From Flavobacterium ammonificans (GTDB lineage: Bacteria > Bacteroidota > Bacteroidia > Flavobacteriales > Flavobacteriaceae), in NCBI RefSeq assembly GCF_020885975.1, contig NZ_AP025183.1, positions 1,736,001 to 1,800,000 on the forward strand: a stretch of 64,000 bases of DNA. Reading direction: 5' to 3'. The translations under genes and the position numbers were made by a program. The notes below the pieces were generated by a model. The model was not told the DNA's origin and made no database searches. It saw only the letters and a program-made list of their open reading frames with translations. How positions within the stretch are numbered: the stretch's first letter is position 1; each line of letters starts with the position of its first letter. Of this stretch, positions 1-9,685 are shown in pieces.

Positions 1-1758
1 CGTTTTATGAACGTAGAGTTGCAAAAATTGGAATTAAAAAATGACATTCAGTCAAAAGTGCGTTTTGATTTAGACCAACAACAACGTGAATATTTCCTTC
101 ACCAACAAATGAAAACCATTCAAGAAGAATTGGGTGGTGTTTCACATGAAGAGGAGTTTGACGAAATGAGTCAGCGTGCAAAAACTAAAAAATGGGACGA
201 AACAACGCAAAAGCACTTCGAAAAAGAATTGTCAAAATTGCGCAGAATGAATCCGCAAGCGCCTGATTTTAGTATCCAAAGAAACTATTTGGATTTGTTT
301 TTGGATTTGCCTTGGAATGAGTTTTCCGAAGATAATTTTGATTTAAAACGCGCGCAAAAAATTCTGGATCGCGATCACTTTGGTCTAGAAGAAGTAAAGA
401 AAAGAATGATTGAACATTTGGCAGTTCTGAAATTGCGAAATGATATGAAGTCACCCATTATATGTTTAACAGGACCTCCAGGAGTAGGTAAAACTTCTAT
501 TGGACGTTCTATTGCTGAGGCGTTAGGTAGAAAATATGTTCGAATTTCACTAGGCGGATTGCGTGATGAGGCTGAAATTAGAGGACATAGAAAAACATAC
601 ATTGGCGCTTTGCCAGGTCGAATTATTCAAAGTTTGAAAAAAGCGGGAACTTCTAATCCAGTTTTTGTTTTGGACGAGATAGATAAGCTTTCAAATAGCC
701 ATAGTGGAGATCCTTCTTCTGCCTTGTTAGAAGTGTTGGATCCAGAGCAAAACAATTCATTTTACGATAATTTCCTTGAAATGGGATACGATTTATCTAA
801 AGTAATGTTTATAGCTACTTCTAATAATATGGCTACCATTCAACCTGCTTTACGAGACAGAATGGAAGTGATTAAAATGTCAGGCTACACTATTGAAGAG
901 AAAGTAGAAATTGCTCGTCAGCATTTGTTTCCAAGACAATTGAAAGAACACGGACTAACTTCGAAAGAGTTGACAATTGGAAAAAAACAATTAGAAAAAA
1001 TTGTAGAGGGTTATACGCGTGAGTCTGGTGTTCGTGGTTTAGAAAATAAATTAGCACAAGTAATCCGAAATGCAGCAAAATCTGTTGCAATGGAGGAGGA
1101 GTACAATAAAAAAGTAACTGATGAAGACATTGTAAAAGTATTAGGAGTTCCAAGATTGGAAAGAGACAAATACGAAAGCAATGATGTTGCAGGAGTGGTT
1201 ACAGGTTTGGCTTGGACAAGTGTTGGTGGCGATATTTTATTTATCGAATCCTTACTTTCTCCAGGAAAAGGAACCATGACTATTACTGGAAATTTAGGTA
1301 CAGTAATGAAGGAATCAGCTACAATTGCTTTGGAATTCATTAAAGCTAATGCGCAAGCTTTAGGACTTGATTCTGATATTCTAAATAAATTCAATATTCA
1401 TTTGCACGTTCCAGAAGGGGCTACCCCAAAAGACGGTCCAAGTGCTGGAATTGCTATGTTAACTTCTTTAGTTTCCTTATTTTCTCAAAAAAGAGTAAAG
1501 AAAAACTTAGCCATGACAGGAGAAATAACATTAAGAGGAAAGGTATTGCCTGTGGGCGGAATAAAAGAGAAAATATTAGCAGCTAAAAGAGCGAATATTA
1601 AGGAAATTATTTTATGTCACGAAAACAAAAGGGATATAGATGAAATCAAACCGGAATATCTGGATGGTCTTACTTTTCATTATGTGAAGGAGATGAGTGA
1701 AGTATTGCAAATAGCAATAACCGATCAGAAAGTTAAAAACGCTAAGAAACTAGATTAA
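1..1758 (+). CDS. lon: Lon protease, ATP-dependent (5' end cut by the window)
   Basis: ATP-dependent serine protease that degrades misfolded and regulatory proteins in the cytoplasm. The reading frame is open from base 1 (Arg-Phe precede the first visible Met at 7), so the gene starts upstream and roughly the first 230 residues (most of the N-terminal substrate-binding domain) are missing. Visible in order: the coiled-coil end of the N domain ([20 protein letters not shown]), the AAA+ module with Walker [10 protein letters not shown] and Walker [11 protein letters not shown], then the protease domain with the catalytic Ser in DGPSAGIAM and the catalytic Lys in [13 protein letters not shown]. 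The C-terminus is complete. A strong stem-loop follows the stop. Family assignment is secure. Confidence 0.97.
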   Translation, partial: RFMNVELQKLELKNDIQSKVRFDLDQQQREYFLHQQMKTIQEELGGVSHEEEFDEMSQRAKTKKWDETTQKHFEKELSKLRRMNPQAPDFSIQRNYLDLFLDLPWNEFSEDNFDLKRAQKILDRDHFGLEEVKKRMIEHLAVLKLRNDMKSPIICLTGPPGVGKTSIGRSIAEALGRKYVRISLGGLRDEAEIRGHRKTYIGALPGRIIQSLKKAGTSNPVFVLDEIDKLSNSHSGDPSSALLEVLDPEQNNSFYDNFLEMGYDLSKVMFIATSNNMATIQPALRDRMEVIKMSGYTIEEKVEIARQHLFPRQLKEHGLTSKELTIGKKQLEKIVEGYTRESGVRGLENKLAQVIRNAAKSVAMEEEYNKKVTDEDIVKVLGVPRLERDKYESNDVAGVVTGLAWTSVGGDILFIESLLSPGKGTMTITGNLGTVMKESATIALEFIKANAQALGLDSDILNKFNIHLHVPEGATPKDGPSAGIAMLTSLVSLFSQKRVKKNLAMTGEITLRGKVLPVGGIKEKILAAKRANIKEIILCHENKRDIDEIKPEYLDGLTFHYVKEMSEVLQIAITDQKVKNAKKLD

Positions 1759-1780
1759 AACTATTTTTTTCAAAATAAAC

Positions 1781-1832
1781 AATTCCAAATTTCAAACTGA
1801 TTATTTTTCAGTTTTGGAGTTTGGAATTTTTC
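1781..1832 (+). terminator. Rho-independent terminator of lon
   Basis: A 20-base left arm (1781-1800) pairs imperfectly with 1808-1827 around a short T-rich loop and is followed by TTTTTC. It lies 23 bases after the lon stop. Confidence 0.75.
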
Positions 1833-1852
1833 ATTTATTGTATTTATAATTT

Positions 1853-1860
1853 TATCTTCG
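1853..1860 (+). promoter_or_regulatory. Possible -7 box of cmk (TATCTTCG)
   Basis: TATCTTCG differs by one base from the Bacteroidota consensus TAnnTTTG. It lies 37 bases before the cmk start and after the lon terminator. No clear -33 element was found. Confidence 0.35.
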
Positions 1861-1897
1861 CAACGCAAGATTTAAAAAGCAACATAAATTTACCATT

Positions 1898-2593
1898 TTG
1901 ACTAAGAAAATAACAATAGCGATTGACGGATTTTCATCTACTGGAAAAAGTACTTTGGCAAAGCAACTGGCAAAGCACTTAGGTTATATCTATGTAGATA
2001 CAGGAGCAATGTACCGAGCCGTAGCATTTTTTGCTATGCAAAATAATTTAATTTCATCTGATTCTTTTAATAAGGTAGAGTTAGTTAATCGATTAAAAGA
2101 CATATTGTTAGAATTTAAATTTAATTCAGATTTAGGTTTTGCAGAAATGTACTTGAATGGAGACAATGTAGAAAAAGATATTCGTACAATTGAAGTGTCT
2201 GGTTTTGTCAGTAAAGTAGCTGAAGTATCTGAGGTTCGGGCTAAATTAGTGGAACAGCAGAAAGAAATGGGAAAAAACAAAGCGATCGTTATGGATGGTC
2301 GAGATATTGGTACGGTTGTATTTCCAGATGCTGAATTGAAAGTATTTATGACTGCAAGTGCTAGCACTCGTGCACAACGTCGTTATGATGAATTACTGCA
2401 AAAAGGAGATGTAGTCACTTACGAAGAAGTCTTAAAAAACGTCGAAGAACGCGACTACATTGACACACATCGCGAGGATTCGCCATTAGTAATGGCTTCA
2501 GATGCTGTAGAAATCGATAATTCGTATTTAAATAGAGAAGAACAGTTTCAAGCTGTTTTGGATTTAGTAAATAACATAATTAAAGGAGATTAA
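1898..2593 (+). CDS. cmk: Cytidylate kinase
   Basis: Phosphorylates CMP/dCMP to the diphosphate with ATP in the cytoplasm (pyrimidine salvage). The 231-residue length fits the family. Motifs: P-loop GFSSTGKSTLAKQL near residue 10, DTGAMYRAV, the DGRDIGTVVFPDA segment near residue 130, and the lid/CMP region RDYIDTHREDSPL. The start is a TTG at 1898: no ATG or GTG fits, and the conserved strand TKKITIAIDG begins immediately after it. The next gene is a nucleoside symporter, so the two may act together in nucleoside use. Confidence 0.95.
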   Translation: MTKKITIAIDGFSSTGKSTLAKQLAKHLGYIYVDTGAMYRAVAFFAMQNNLISSDSFNKVELVNRLKDILLEFKFNSDLGFAEMYLNGDNVEKDIRTIEVSGFVSKVAEVSEVRAKLVEQQKEMGKNKAIVMDGRDIGTVVFPDAELKVFMTASASTRAQRRYDELLQKGDVVTYEEVLKNVEERDYIDTHREDSPLVMASDAVEIDNSYLNREEQFQAVLDLVNNIIKGD

Positions 2594-2659
2594 TTTTTTG
2601 CGTATTTCTTTTTTAATATTAGATTTACAAACTATTTACCACAAAAACCTATAGTAATT

Positions 2660-3913
2660 ATGAGTATAAAATTTAGATTGATTGTAATGAGTTTTTTGCA
2701 GTTCTTCGTTTGGGGAGCTTGGCTTATCACAGTAGCTAATTATTGGTTTGGAACCAGACAATGGGATGGAGCGCAATTTGGCGCTATCTTTTCAACCATG
2801 GGAATTGCTTCCATTTTTATGCCTACGCTTTGTGGAATTATTGCTGACCGTTGGGTAAATGCCGAAAAATTATATGGTATTTTACATATTCTAGGTGGAT
2901 TAACGTTATTATATGTTCCGCAAGTAACTAATCCAGTTGATTTTTTCTGGGTAATCTTAGTAGCTATGCTTTTTTATATGCCAACAATTGCGCTTTCTAA
3001 TTCAGTTGCTTATAATGCATTAAAAAAAGGAAATTTAAATGTGGTGAAAGATTTTCCACCCATTCGTGTTTGGGGAACAGTCGGTTTTATTGTAGCCATG
3101 TGGATTACCAATTTAACCGGAAATAAAGCAAGTGAAAACCAGTTTTATATTGCTGCTATTGCTGCTATTGGTCTTGGTATTTACTCTTTTACATTGCCAA
3201 AATGTATGCCTGAAGGAAAAACTACTGATAGTAAATCATTTGTTGATTTAATTGGATTAAGTTCTTTTAAATTATTTGCCAATTACAAACTTGCTTTATT
3301 CTTTTTGTTTAGTATGTTTTTAGGAGCAGCTTTGCAACTAACGAATGCTTACGGTGATGTTTATTTGGATGACTTTAAACGTTTACCAGAATATTCAGAT
3401 TCACTAGTAGTAAAATATTCTACTTTAATTATGTCTATTTCGCAAGTTTCGGAAACTTTATTCATTTTAGCTATTCCATTTTTCTTAAAACGATTTGGAA
3501 TTAAACAAGTAATGTTGTTGAGTATGGTAGCATGGGTATTGCGTTTTGGATTGTTTGCTTATGGTAATCCAGGCGATGGTTTGTGGATGATTTTTGTATC
3601 TTGTATTGTATATGGTATGGCATTTGATTTTTTCAATATTTCAGGCTCTCTGTTTGTCGAAACTTCTACAGATTCAACAATTCGTTCTTCGGCACAAGGT
3701 TTATTTATGATGATGACAAATGGATTTGGAGCTATTTTTGGTAGTATTACAAGTGGTTATGTTATTGAGAAATATTTTACGACTTCAGCTGGAAAAGATT
3801 GGCATACAATCTGGCTTAGTTTTGCTATTTATGCTTTAGTGATTACTATTGCTTTTGCTATTTTCTTTAAACACAAACACAATCCGGCTGACATAGAGCA
3901 AGTTGGACATTAA
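2660..3913 (+). CDS. Nucleoside:H+ symporter, NupG/XapB-like MFS permease
   Basis: Predicted inner-membrane importer of nucleosides driven by protons. It has 417 residues and about twelve hydrophobic segments. The N-terminal pattern (RLIVMSFLQFFVWGAWLITV, then FSTMGIASIFMPTLCGIIADRW) is typical of the NupG family, and the motif PPIRVWGTVGFI lies around residue 135. It sits 66 bases after cmk with no clear terminator between, so cotranscription is possible. A terminator follows. The substrate is inferred from family only. Confidence 0.85.
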   Translation: MSIKFRLIVMSFLQFFVWGAWLITVANYWFGTRQWDGAQFGAIFSTMGIASIFMPTLCGIIADRWVNAEKLYGILHILGGLTLLYVPQVTNPVDFFWVILVAMLFYMPTIALSNSVAYNALKKGNLNVVKDFPPIRVWGTVGFIVAMWITNLTGNKASENQFYIAAIAAIGLGIYSFTLPKCMPEGKTTDSKSFVDLIGLSSFKLFANYKLALFFLFSMFLGAALQLTNAYGDVYLDDFKRLPEYSDSLVVKYSTLIMSISQVSETLFILAIPFFLKRFGIKQVMLLSMVAWVLRFGLFAYGNPGDGLWMIFVSCIVYGMAFDFFNISGSLFVETSTDSTIRSSAQGLFMMMTNGFGAIFGSITSGYVIEKYFTTSAGKDWHTIWLSFAIYALVITIAFAIFFKHKHNPADIEQVGH

Positions 3914-3936
3914 ATAGGATTTACAGGATACTATAT

Positions 3937-3963
3937 AAACCAAGATTTATTCTTGGTTTTTTT
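3937..3963 (+). terminator. Terminator after the nucleoside symporter
   Basis: AAACCAAGA and TCTTGGTTT form a 9-bp stem around a short loop, followed by a T run. Confidence 0.75.
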
Positions 3964-4069
3964 ATGCTTATTTACCAAATTAGTAAGGAGGTTTTGATTC
4001 AATTATTAGTTAAATGCTATTTGTTCTGATTGTCAGTGAATTAATGATTTGTTTTCTGTTAAAATAAAT

Positions 4070-4100
4070 TTGATAATTGTATAAAGTTGTATTACCTTTG
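4070..4100 (+). promoter_or_regulatory. rpsA promoter, Bacteroidota type
   Basis: The -7 box TACCTTTG is at 4093-4100 and a TTG is at 4070-4072, with a 20-base spacer. This matches the TTG-N17-23-TAnnTTTG layout of Flavobacterium promoters. Confidence 0.65.
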
Positions 4101-4219
4101 CCCACCTTTAGGTGAATAAGGATTTCCTCTAGGTATCAATTAATTATACAAACAACTTCTGTTGTTTTCTTTCGCTTTCAGAAATCCGAGAAAATGCAGA
4201 ATACAAATTTTTAATCAGC

Positions 4220-5998
4220 ATGTCTGAACAATTAAAATCACAAGAAGAGTTTTTAGCAAATTTTAACTGGCATAACTTCCAAGAAGGAATTGATGCAGTA
4301 GATGAGAAAAACTTACAAGAATTCGAAGCACTAGTTTCAAAAACTTTCATCGCTACAGATCAAGAAGAAGTAGTAGAAGGTGTAGTTGTTAGAATTACAG
4401 ATAGAGACGTTATCGTTGATATCAATGCAAAATCGGAAGGTGTTATTTCTTTAAACGAATTCCGTTACAATCCAAACTTAAAAGTAGGTGACAAAGTAGA
4501 AGTATTAATTGACATCCGTGAGGATAAAACAGGTCAATTAGTATTATCACATAGAAAAGCACGTACTATCAAATCTTGGGATAGAGTTATTTCTGCAAAC
4601 GAAACAGGTGAAATCGTTACTGGTTTTGTTAAATGTAGAACTAAAGGAGGTATGATCGTTGACGTTTTCGGAATCGAAGCTTTCTTACCAGGTTCACAAA
4701 TTGATGTGAAACCAATCCGTGATTATGATGTTTACGTGAACAAAAACATGGAATTCAAAGTAGTTAAAATTAACCACGAATTCAAAAATGTTGTTGTATC
4801 TCACAAAGCGCTTATCGAAGCTGATATTGAGGTTCAGAAAAAAGAAATTATTGGTCAATTACAAAAAGGACAAGTATTAGAAGGTGTTGTTAAAAACATT
4901 ACTTCTTATGGTGTGTTTATTGACTTAGGTGGTGTTGATGGATTAATCCACATCACTGACCTTTCTTGGTCAAGAATTAATCACCCAAGTGAAGTTCTTG
5001 AATTAGATCAAAAATTAAATGTTGTAATCCTTGATTTCGATGATGAGAAAACAAGAATTCAATTAGGATTGAAACAATTAAACGCTCACCCATGGGATGC
5101 TTTAGATGCTAACTTAGCTGTTGGAGATAAAGTTAAAGGTAAAGTAGTTGTAATCGCTGATTACGGTGCATTTATCGAAGTTGCTGAAGGTGTTGAAGGT
5201 TTAATCCACGTTTCTGAAATGTCTTGGTCAACTCACTTACGTTCTGCTCAAGATTTCGTAAAAGTGGGTGATATCGTTGAAGGAGTTATCTTAACTTTAG
5301 ATAGAGACGATCGTAAGATGTCTTTAGGTATCAAACAATTGACACAAGATCCATGGACTGACATTACTTCTAAATACCCAGTAGGTTCTAAACATTCTGG
5401 TACAGTTAGAAACTTTACAAACTTTGGTATTTTCGTAGAATTAGAAGAAGGAATCGACGGATTGATTTATATCTCTGACCTTTCTTGGACTAAGAAAATC
5501 AAACATCCATCTGAATTTGTAAATGTTGGTGAAAAATTAGACGTAGTTGTATTAGAATTAGATGTTGAAGGACGTAAATTATCTTTAGGTCATAAACAAA
5601 CTACTGCTAATCCTTGGGATCAATACGAAGATTCATTCGCTGTTGGAACTATCCACAATGGAGCGATTGCTGAGATCGTAGACAAAGGAGCTACTGTAGA
5701 ATTTGGTGATGATATCGTTGCTTTCATTCCTACTCGTCACTTAGAAAAAGAAGACGGTAAGAAATTGAAAAAAGGAGAAACTGCTGATTTCAAAGTAATT
5801 GAGTTCAATAAAGAATTCAAAAGAGTAGTTGCTTCTCATACTGCTATCTTCCGTGAAGAAGAAGAGAAAAATGTGAGAACAGTTTCTGAAAATACTTCAT
5901 CTGCATCAACTAACAATGCACCTGCTGCAACTTTAGGAGATAACAATGATGTATTAGCTGCTTTAAAAGCTAAAATGGAAAAAACAGAGAAAAAATAA
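4220..5998 (+). CDS. rpsA: 30S ribosomal protein S1
   Basis: Binds mRNA at the 30S platform and helps translation start, which matters in a lineage with few Shine-Dalgarno sites. The 592-residue protein carries six S1 (OB-fold) repeats beginning near residues 50, 135, 220, 305, 392 and 478. Repeats 3 to 5 are the most canonical (for example YGVFIDLGGVDGLIH and FGIFVELEEGIDGLIY). The last repeat is divergent, and the tail is rich in Ala, Ser and Lys. Codon use is strongly biased toward a few codons, as in highly expressed genes. The ATG at 4220 comes just before the acidic N-terminus typical of S1, and no Shine-Dalgarno is visible. Confidence 0.96.
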   Translation: MSEQLKSQEEFLANFNWHNFQEGIDAVDEKNLQEFEALVSKTFIATDQEEVVEGVVVRITDRDVIVDINAKSEGVISLNEFRYNPNLKVGDKVEVLIDIREDKTGQLVLSHRKARTIKSWDRVISANETGEIVTGFVKCRTKGGMIVDVFGIEAFLPGSQIDVKPIRDYDVYVNKNMEFKVVKINHEFKNVVVSHKALIEADIEVQKKEIIGQLQKGQVLEGVVKNITSYGVFIDLGGVDGLIHITDLSWSRINHPSEVLELDQKLNVVILDFDDEKTRIQLGLKQLNAHPWDALDANLAVGDKVKGKVVVIADYGAFIEVAEGVEGLIHVSEMSWSTHLRSAQDFVKVGDIVEGVILTLDRDDRKMSLGIKQLTQDPWTDITSKYPVGSKHSGTVRNFTNFGIFVELEEGIDGLIYISDLSWTKKIKHPSEFVNVGEKLDVVVLELDVEGRKLSLGHKQTTANPWDQYEDSFAVGTIHNGAIAEIVDKGATVEFGDDIVAFIPTRHLEKEDGKKLKKGETADFKVIEFNKEFKRVVASHTAIFREEEEKNVRTVSENTSSASTNNAPAATLGDNNDVLAALKAKMEKTEKK

Positions 5999-6019
5999 TT
6001 CTTAGTTTTTTTAAATACA

Positions 6020-6049
6020 AAAGCCTCACAGTAATGTGAGGCTTTTTTT
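6020..6049 (+). terminator. Terminator of rpsA
   Basis: AAGCCTCACA and TGTGAGGCTT pair around a short loop, followed by a run of T. Confidence 0.88.
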
Positions 6050-6080
6050 GTTGGCAACATTAAATTTAAAGTCTACAAAT

Positions 6081-6114
6081 AAAAAACCCTAAATCTTTTG
6101 AAGATGTAGGGTTA
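6081..6114 (-). terminator. Terminator of pheT (minus strand)
   Basis: On the minus strand AACCCTACATCTT pairs with AAGATTTAGGGTT around a small loop and is followed by a T run. It faces the rpsA terminator, as expected for convergent genes. Confidence 0.8.
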
Positions 6115-6135
6115 TTAGAATCTATTCGATAAAAG

Positions 6136-8556
6136 TTATCTCAAAACTGCACCAAGTTCAGTTTCAAAATTCTTCTGTAATTTGTTCATGATTTTATCAA
6201 TCTGTTCTTCAGTCAAAGTTTTAGAGTTGTCCTGAAGAATAAAACTTAAAGCGTAAGACTTTTTACCTTCTGACAAATTATCACCTTGGTACACATCAAA
6301 TAAATCAATATTTTTTAATACCTCTTTTTCTGTTTGTTTGGCAATCTTATAAATACTTTCATAAGTTACCCCATTGTCAATTAGCAATGCTAAATCTCTT
6401 CTAACTTCAGGATACTTTGGAATTTCAGAAAATTTAATCTTATTCGAAATTAATTTTAAAATAGTAGCCCAGTTAAAATCGGCATAAAAAACCTCCTGTT
6501 TGATACCAAACGATTTTAGAATTGATTTTTTTACAACACCAATTTCAACGATTGCATCTCTTCCTATACTTAGAGCAATTCCTTCTGAAAAAATATCAGA
6601 AGTTAAGGGTTGAATTTGTGTTTTCTGAATGCCTAATCGTTCTAAAACAGCATTTACATAACCTTTAAATAAGAAGAAATCTGTTGGTCTTTGACTAGTA
6701 GTCCATGATTCTTGATTTCTATTTCCCGTAAGGAAAAGAGTTAAATGTTTTATCTCTTCATAACCAGAAGGGTAGTTGTGGTAGGTTTTTCCGAATTCAA
6801 ATAATTTTAAATCGGTATTTTTTCTATTGATATTGTATGAAATAGCTTCTAATCCAGAAAACAATAAGGACTGACGCATAGTTGCTAAATCACTACTTAG
6901 CGGATTTAACATGGTTACATTATGTTCCTCTTGTAACATTTCTGAATGTTGAACATAATTGGCGGTAGTTAATGAGTTGGCCATCATTTCATGAAATCCT
7001 TGCGAATTCAATTGTGTTGCTACCACATTTTGTATTTTATAGTCTTCTGTTCTTGGAGAATTTGATACTGTAGCATTTACTTTATTAGAAAATTGGATGT
7101 TATTATAACCGTAAACTCTAAGTATTTCCTCAACTACATCAATTTCTCTTTGAACGTCAACTCTGTATGCAGGAATAGTTAGTCCTAAACCTGAATCAGT
7201 AACGCTGTTTATTTTAATGTCTAAAGAGACTAAGATCTTTTTAATTATATCTTTAGGAATTTCTTGACCTATAATTTTAGCTACTTTATTAAAATTTAGA
7301 AAAACACTAAAATCTTCAATCTTTTTTGGATAAACATCAATCAAGTCGGAGGTTATTTCTCCACCTGCTACTTCTTGAATTAATAAGGCAGCACGTTTCA
7401 ATGCATAATCTGTAATTTCAGGATCAATTCCTCTTTCAAAACGGAAAGAAGCATCAGTATTCAATTGATGTCTTTTAGCAGTTTTTCGAACGCTTACAGG
7501 ATTAAAGTAGGCACTTTCTAAGAAAATAGACGTTGTGCTTTCTGACACACCCGATTCTTTTCCTCCAAAAACACCAGCAATACATAACGGACCATTTTCG
7601 TCACAAATCATAATATCTTCTTCGTGCAAACTTCTTTCTACATCGTCAAGAGTAGTGAATTTTGTTCCGGAAGCTAATGTCTTTACTATTATTTTGCCAT
7701 TTATTTTATCTGCATCAAAGGCATGAAGAGGTTGTCCTAATTCATGTAGTACATAATTAGTAACGTCTACAATATTGTTTTTAGGATTTAATCCAATAGC
7801 TTTTAAACGATTTTGTAACCAAGTAGGAGATGGTTTTACGGTAATTCCTGAAATAGTTAAACCACAATATCTCGGAACTAATTTATTTTCTTTAACGTCA
7901 ATATCAATTTTTAAGGTACGTTTATCAACTCTGAAATTGGTAACAGATGGTGTAATTAACTCAATATTAACTCCACTTTGTAACATTCCAGCACGTAAAT
8001 CACGAGCGGTACCTAAATGACTCATCGCATCAGCACGATTAGGAGTTAATCCAATTTCGAAGACTTCGTCATTTTCAATTTTAAAAACTGTGGCTGCTGG
8101 TGTCCCTGGTTGTAAGGATTCGTCTAAAACCATAATTCCGTCATGACTGTTGCCAAGACCAATTTCGTCTTCAGCACAAATCATTCCGTGACTTTCTTGT
8201 CCACGAATTTTACCTTTCTTAATTGTAAATGATTCGCCTTCTTTATCGTATAAAATTGTACCAATAGTGGCAACCGGTACTTTTTGTCCAGCAGCAACAT
8301 TAGCTGCTCCACATACAATTTGAACAGGAGTTCCATCTCCTAAATCTACGGTAGTTATTTTTAGTCTATCAGCATCAGGATGCTGAACGCAAGTTAGTAC
8401 ATGTCCAACTACAATACCTTCTAAACCTCCTTTTACAGATTGGTACTTCTCAACCATTTCTACCTCCAAGCCTAAATCGGTAAGTAATGCAGCCGTTTCT
8501 TCGGATTGCCAATCTATTTTAATGAACTGTTTTAACCAGTTGTATGATATTTTCAT
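6136..8556 (-). CDS. pheT: Phenylalanyl-tRNA synthetase beta subunit
   Basis: Beta chain of the alpha2-beta2 PheRS that charges tRNA(Phe). The 806-residue length is typical. Domains in order: an EMAP/tRNA-binding fold near residues 40-150 (GIVVGHVLTCVQHPDADRL), the B3/B4 editing domain (residues about 215-390), the B5 domain, the catalytic-like core, and a C-terminal FDX-ACB anticodon-binding domain (FSEIPKYPEVRRDLALLID onward). pheS is not adjacent in this window, which is common in Bacteroidota. The ATG start precedes the conserved MKISYNWLKQFI. Confidence 0.97.
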   Translation of the reverse strand: MKISYNWLKQFIKIDWQSEETAALLTDLGLEVEMVEKYQSVKGGLEGIVVGHVLTCVQHPDADRLKITTVDLGDGTPVQIVCGAANVAAGQKVPVATIGTILYDKEGESFTIKKGKIRGQESHGMICAEDEIGLGNSHDGIMVLDESLQPGTPAATVFKIENDEVFEIGLTPNRADAMSHLGTARDLRAGMLQSGVNIELITPSVTNFRVDKRTLKIDIDVKENKLVPRYCGLTISGITVKPSPTWLQNRLKAIGLNPKNNIVDVTNYVLHELGQPLHAFDADKINGKIIVKTLASGTKFTTLDDVERSLHEEDIMICDENGPLCIAGVFGGKESGVSESTTSIFLESAYFNPVSVRKTAKRHQLNTDASFRFERGIDPEITDYALKRAALLIQEVAGGEITSDLIDVYPKKIEDFSVFLNFNKVAKIIGQEIPKDIIKKILVSLDIKINSVTDSGLGLTIPAYRVDVQREIDVVEEILRVYGYNNIQFSNKVNATVSNSPRTEDYKIQNVVATQLNSQGFHEMMANSLTTANYVQHSEMLQEEHNVTMLNPLSSDLATMRQSLLFSGLEAISYNINRKNTDLKLFEFGKTYHNYPSGYEEIKHLTLFLTGNRNQESWTTSQRPTDFFLFKGYVNAVLERLGIQKTQIQPLTSDIFSEGIALSIGRDAIVEIGVVKKSILKSFGIKQEVFYADFNWATILKLISNKIKFSEIPKYPEVRRDLALLIDNGVTYESIYKIAKQTEKEVLKNIDLFDVYQGDNLSEGKKSYALSFILQDNSKTLTEEQIDKIMNKLQKNFETELGAVLR

Positions 8557-8577
8557 TTTGAATTATTTACAAGTACG

Positions 8578-8585
8578 CAAATATA
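8578..8585 (-). promoter_or_regulatory. -7 box of pheT
   Basis: On the minus strand this reads TATATTTG, an exact TAnnTTTG match 22 bases before the pheT ATG. The nearest upstream TTG is about 24 bases away, slightly longer than usual. Confidence 0.5.
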
Positions 8586-8652
8586 AGGATTGCTTGTTGG
8601 AGTAAGAAACAATTTTTGGATTTTTCAGTAATTAATCAAACTAAAAAGTGTG

Positions 8653-9669
8653 TTAGTTACTTTTATTTAAAAAGGCAATCAAACCTTCAAAATAGGCTTT
8701 TTGATCATCGTAAAACGCCATATGACTTCCTTTTGAACAATATAAATAGGTTCCGTTTTGAACTAATTTTGACATTGCTGACATGTGATTTGGATCCATT
8801 GTGTCGTATTTTGCTCCAATAACTAGAGTAGGAATTGTAATTTTTTTCAAATCAGATTTTCTATCCCATTTTTCTAATTTTCCAGAAATACCAAATTCAC
8901 TTGGTCCTTGCATAGTTACATATAACGATTGATTCATTTTAGCAAAAGAGCGATTTACCGGTTCTGGCCAATCTTTTGAAGGAAAACGGAGAATGTGTTT
9001 TTCATAAAAATTAGGAATTAATAATTCCATATAGCGTGGGTTGGCAAAATCTTTCGCAGCTTCAATTTGGTTAATTTCTGCTAGTACTTTTGGATTCATT
9101 TGTTTGGCTAACACTTCGTCAGCATATCTACCATATTCAGGACAACTCGACATCATATTGGAAATAATCAGACCTTTCATATTGTGTTGGTACTTCAACG
9201 TATATTCCATTGCTAAAATTCCACCCCAAGAATGTCCTAATATATAAAAATTTGTTGTGTCTAAATGCAACGCTTTTCTAACTTGTTCTACTTCTTCTAC
9301 ATAACGTCCCAAATCCCAAAGCGCAACTTCATTTGGATTATCAGAGTTCCCACAACCCAATTGGTCATAATAAATAAATTCAATTCCTTCAGCCGGTAGG
9401 AAATTTTCAAAACACTCAAAATATTCGTGTGTAGCTCCAGGTCCACCATTAAGAAGCAATAATTTAATTTTCGGATTGTTCCCAATACGTTTGGTCCAAA
9501 CATTAAATGTTCCTTTTGAAGTAGTGATTGGAATTACTTTCACACCACCATTTTGAATACTATCGTTTGACTTTTCAAAATATACAGACGAATTTTCTGA
9601 GACAATTTTTTGACAAGAAACAAAAAACGAAAGAAGTACAACTAAAAAAAATGTAGCAAATGTTTTCAT
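8653..9669 (-). CDS. Proline iminopeptidase-like alpha/beta hydrolase, lipoprotein (peptidase family S33)
   Basis: Probably removes N-terminal proline or hydrolyses small amides outside the inner membrane. The 338-residue protein begins with a signal peptide and lipobox (SFFVSC, Cys at residue 19). S33 features follow: oxyanion-loop NGGPG near residue 75, YYDQLGCGNSD, nucleophile elbow GHSWGG near residue 146, Asp in GAKYDTMD, and His in KGSHMAFYDD near the C-terminus. The triad is therefore complete. It lies 16 bases downstream of the bestrophin gene and may be the last gene of the efflux operon. Exact substrate unknown. Confidence 0.85.
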   Translation of the reverse strand: MKTFATFFLVVLLSFFVSCQKIVSENSSVYFEKSNDSIQNGGVKVIPITTSKGTFNVWTKRIGNNPKIKLLLLNGGPGATHEYFECFENFLPAEGIEFIYYDQLGCGNSDNPNEVALWDLGRYVEEVEQVRKALHLDTTNFYILGHSWGGILAMEYTLKYQHNMKGLIISNMMSSCPEYGRYADEVLAKQMNPKVLAEINQIEAAKDFANPRYMELLIPNFYEKHILRFPSKDWPEPVNRSFAKMNQSLYVTMQGPSEFGISGKLEKWDRKSDLKKITIPTLVIGAKYDTMDPNHMSAMSKLVQNGTYLYCSKGSHMAFYDDQKAYFEGLIAFLNKSN

Positions 9670-9685
9670 AGACTAAAAATTGAGT

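Larger units (their letters stand above)
3914..4219. other. 306-bp intergenic stretch with terminator, rpsA promoter and leader
   Basis: No gene is visible here. It holds the upstream terminator (3937-3963), the rpsA promoter (4070-4100) and a leader of about 110 bases. The leader can form two small hairpins, CACCT-TT-AGGTG at 4103-4114 and AACAAC-TTCT-GTTGTT at 4151-4166. They could be part of an S1 autoregulatory leader, but that is inference. Confidence 0.6.

Noticed and set aside
1011-1394. Minus-strand open frame opposite lon
   Set aside because: It is antisense to the conserved Lon protease domain and has no recognisable family.
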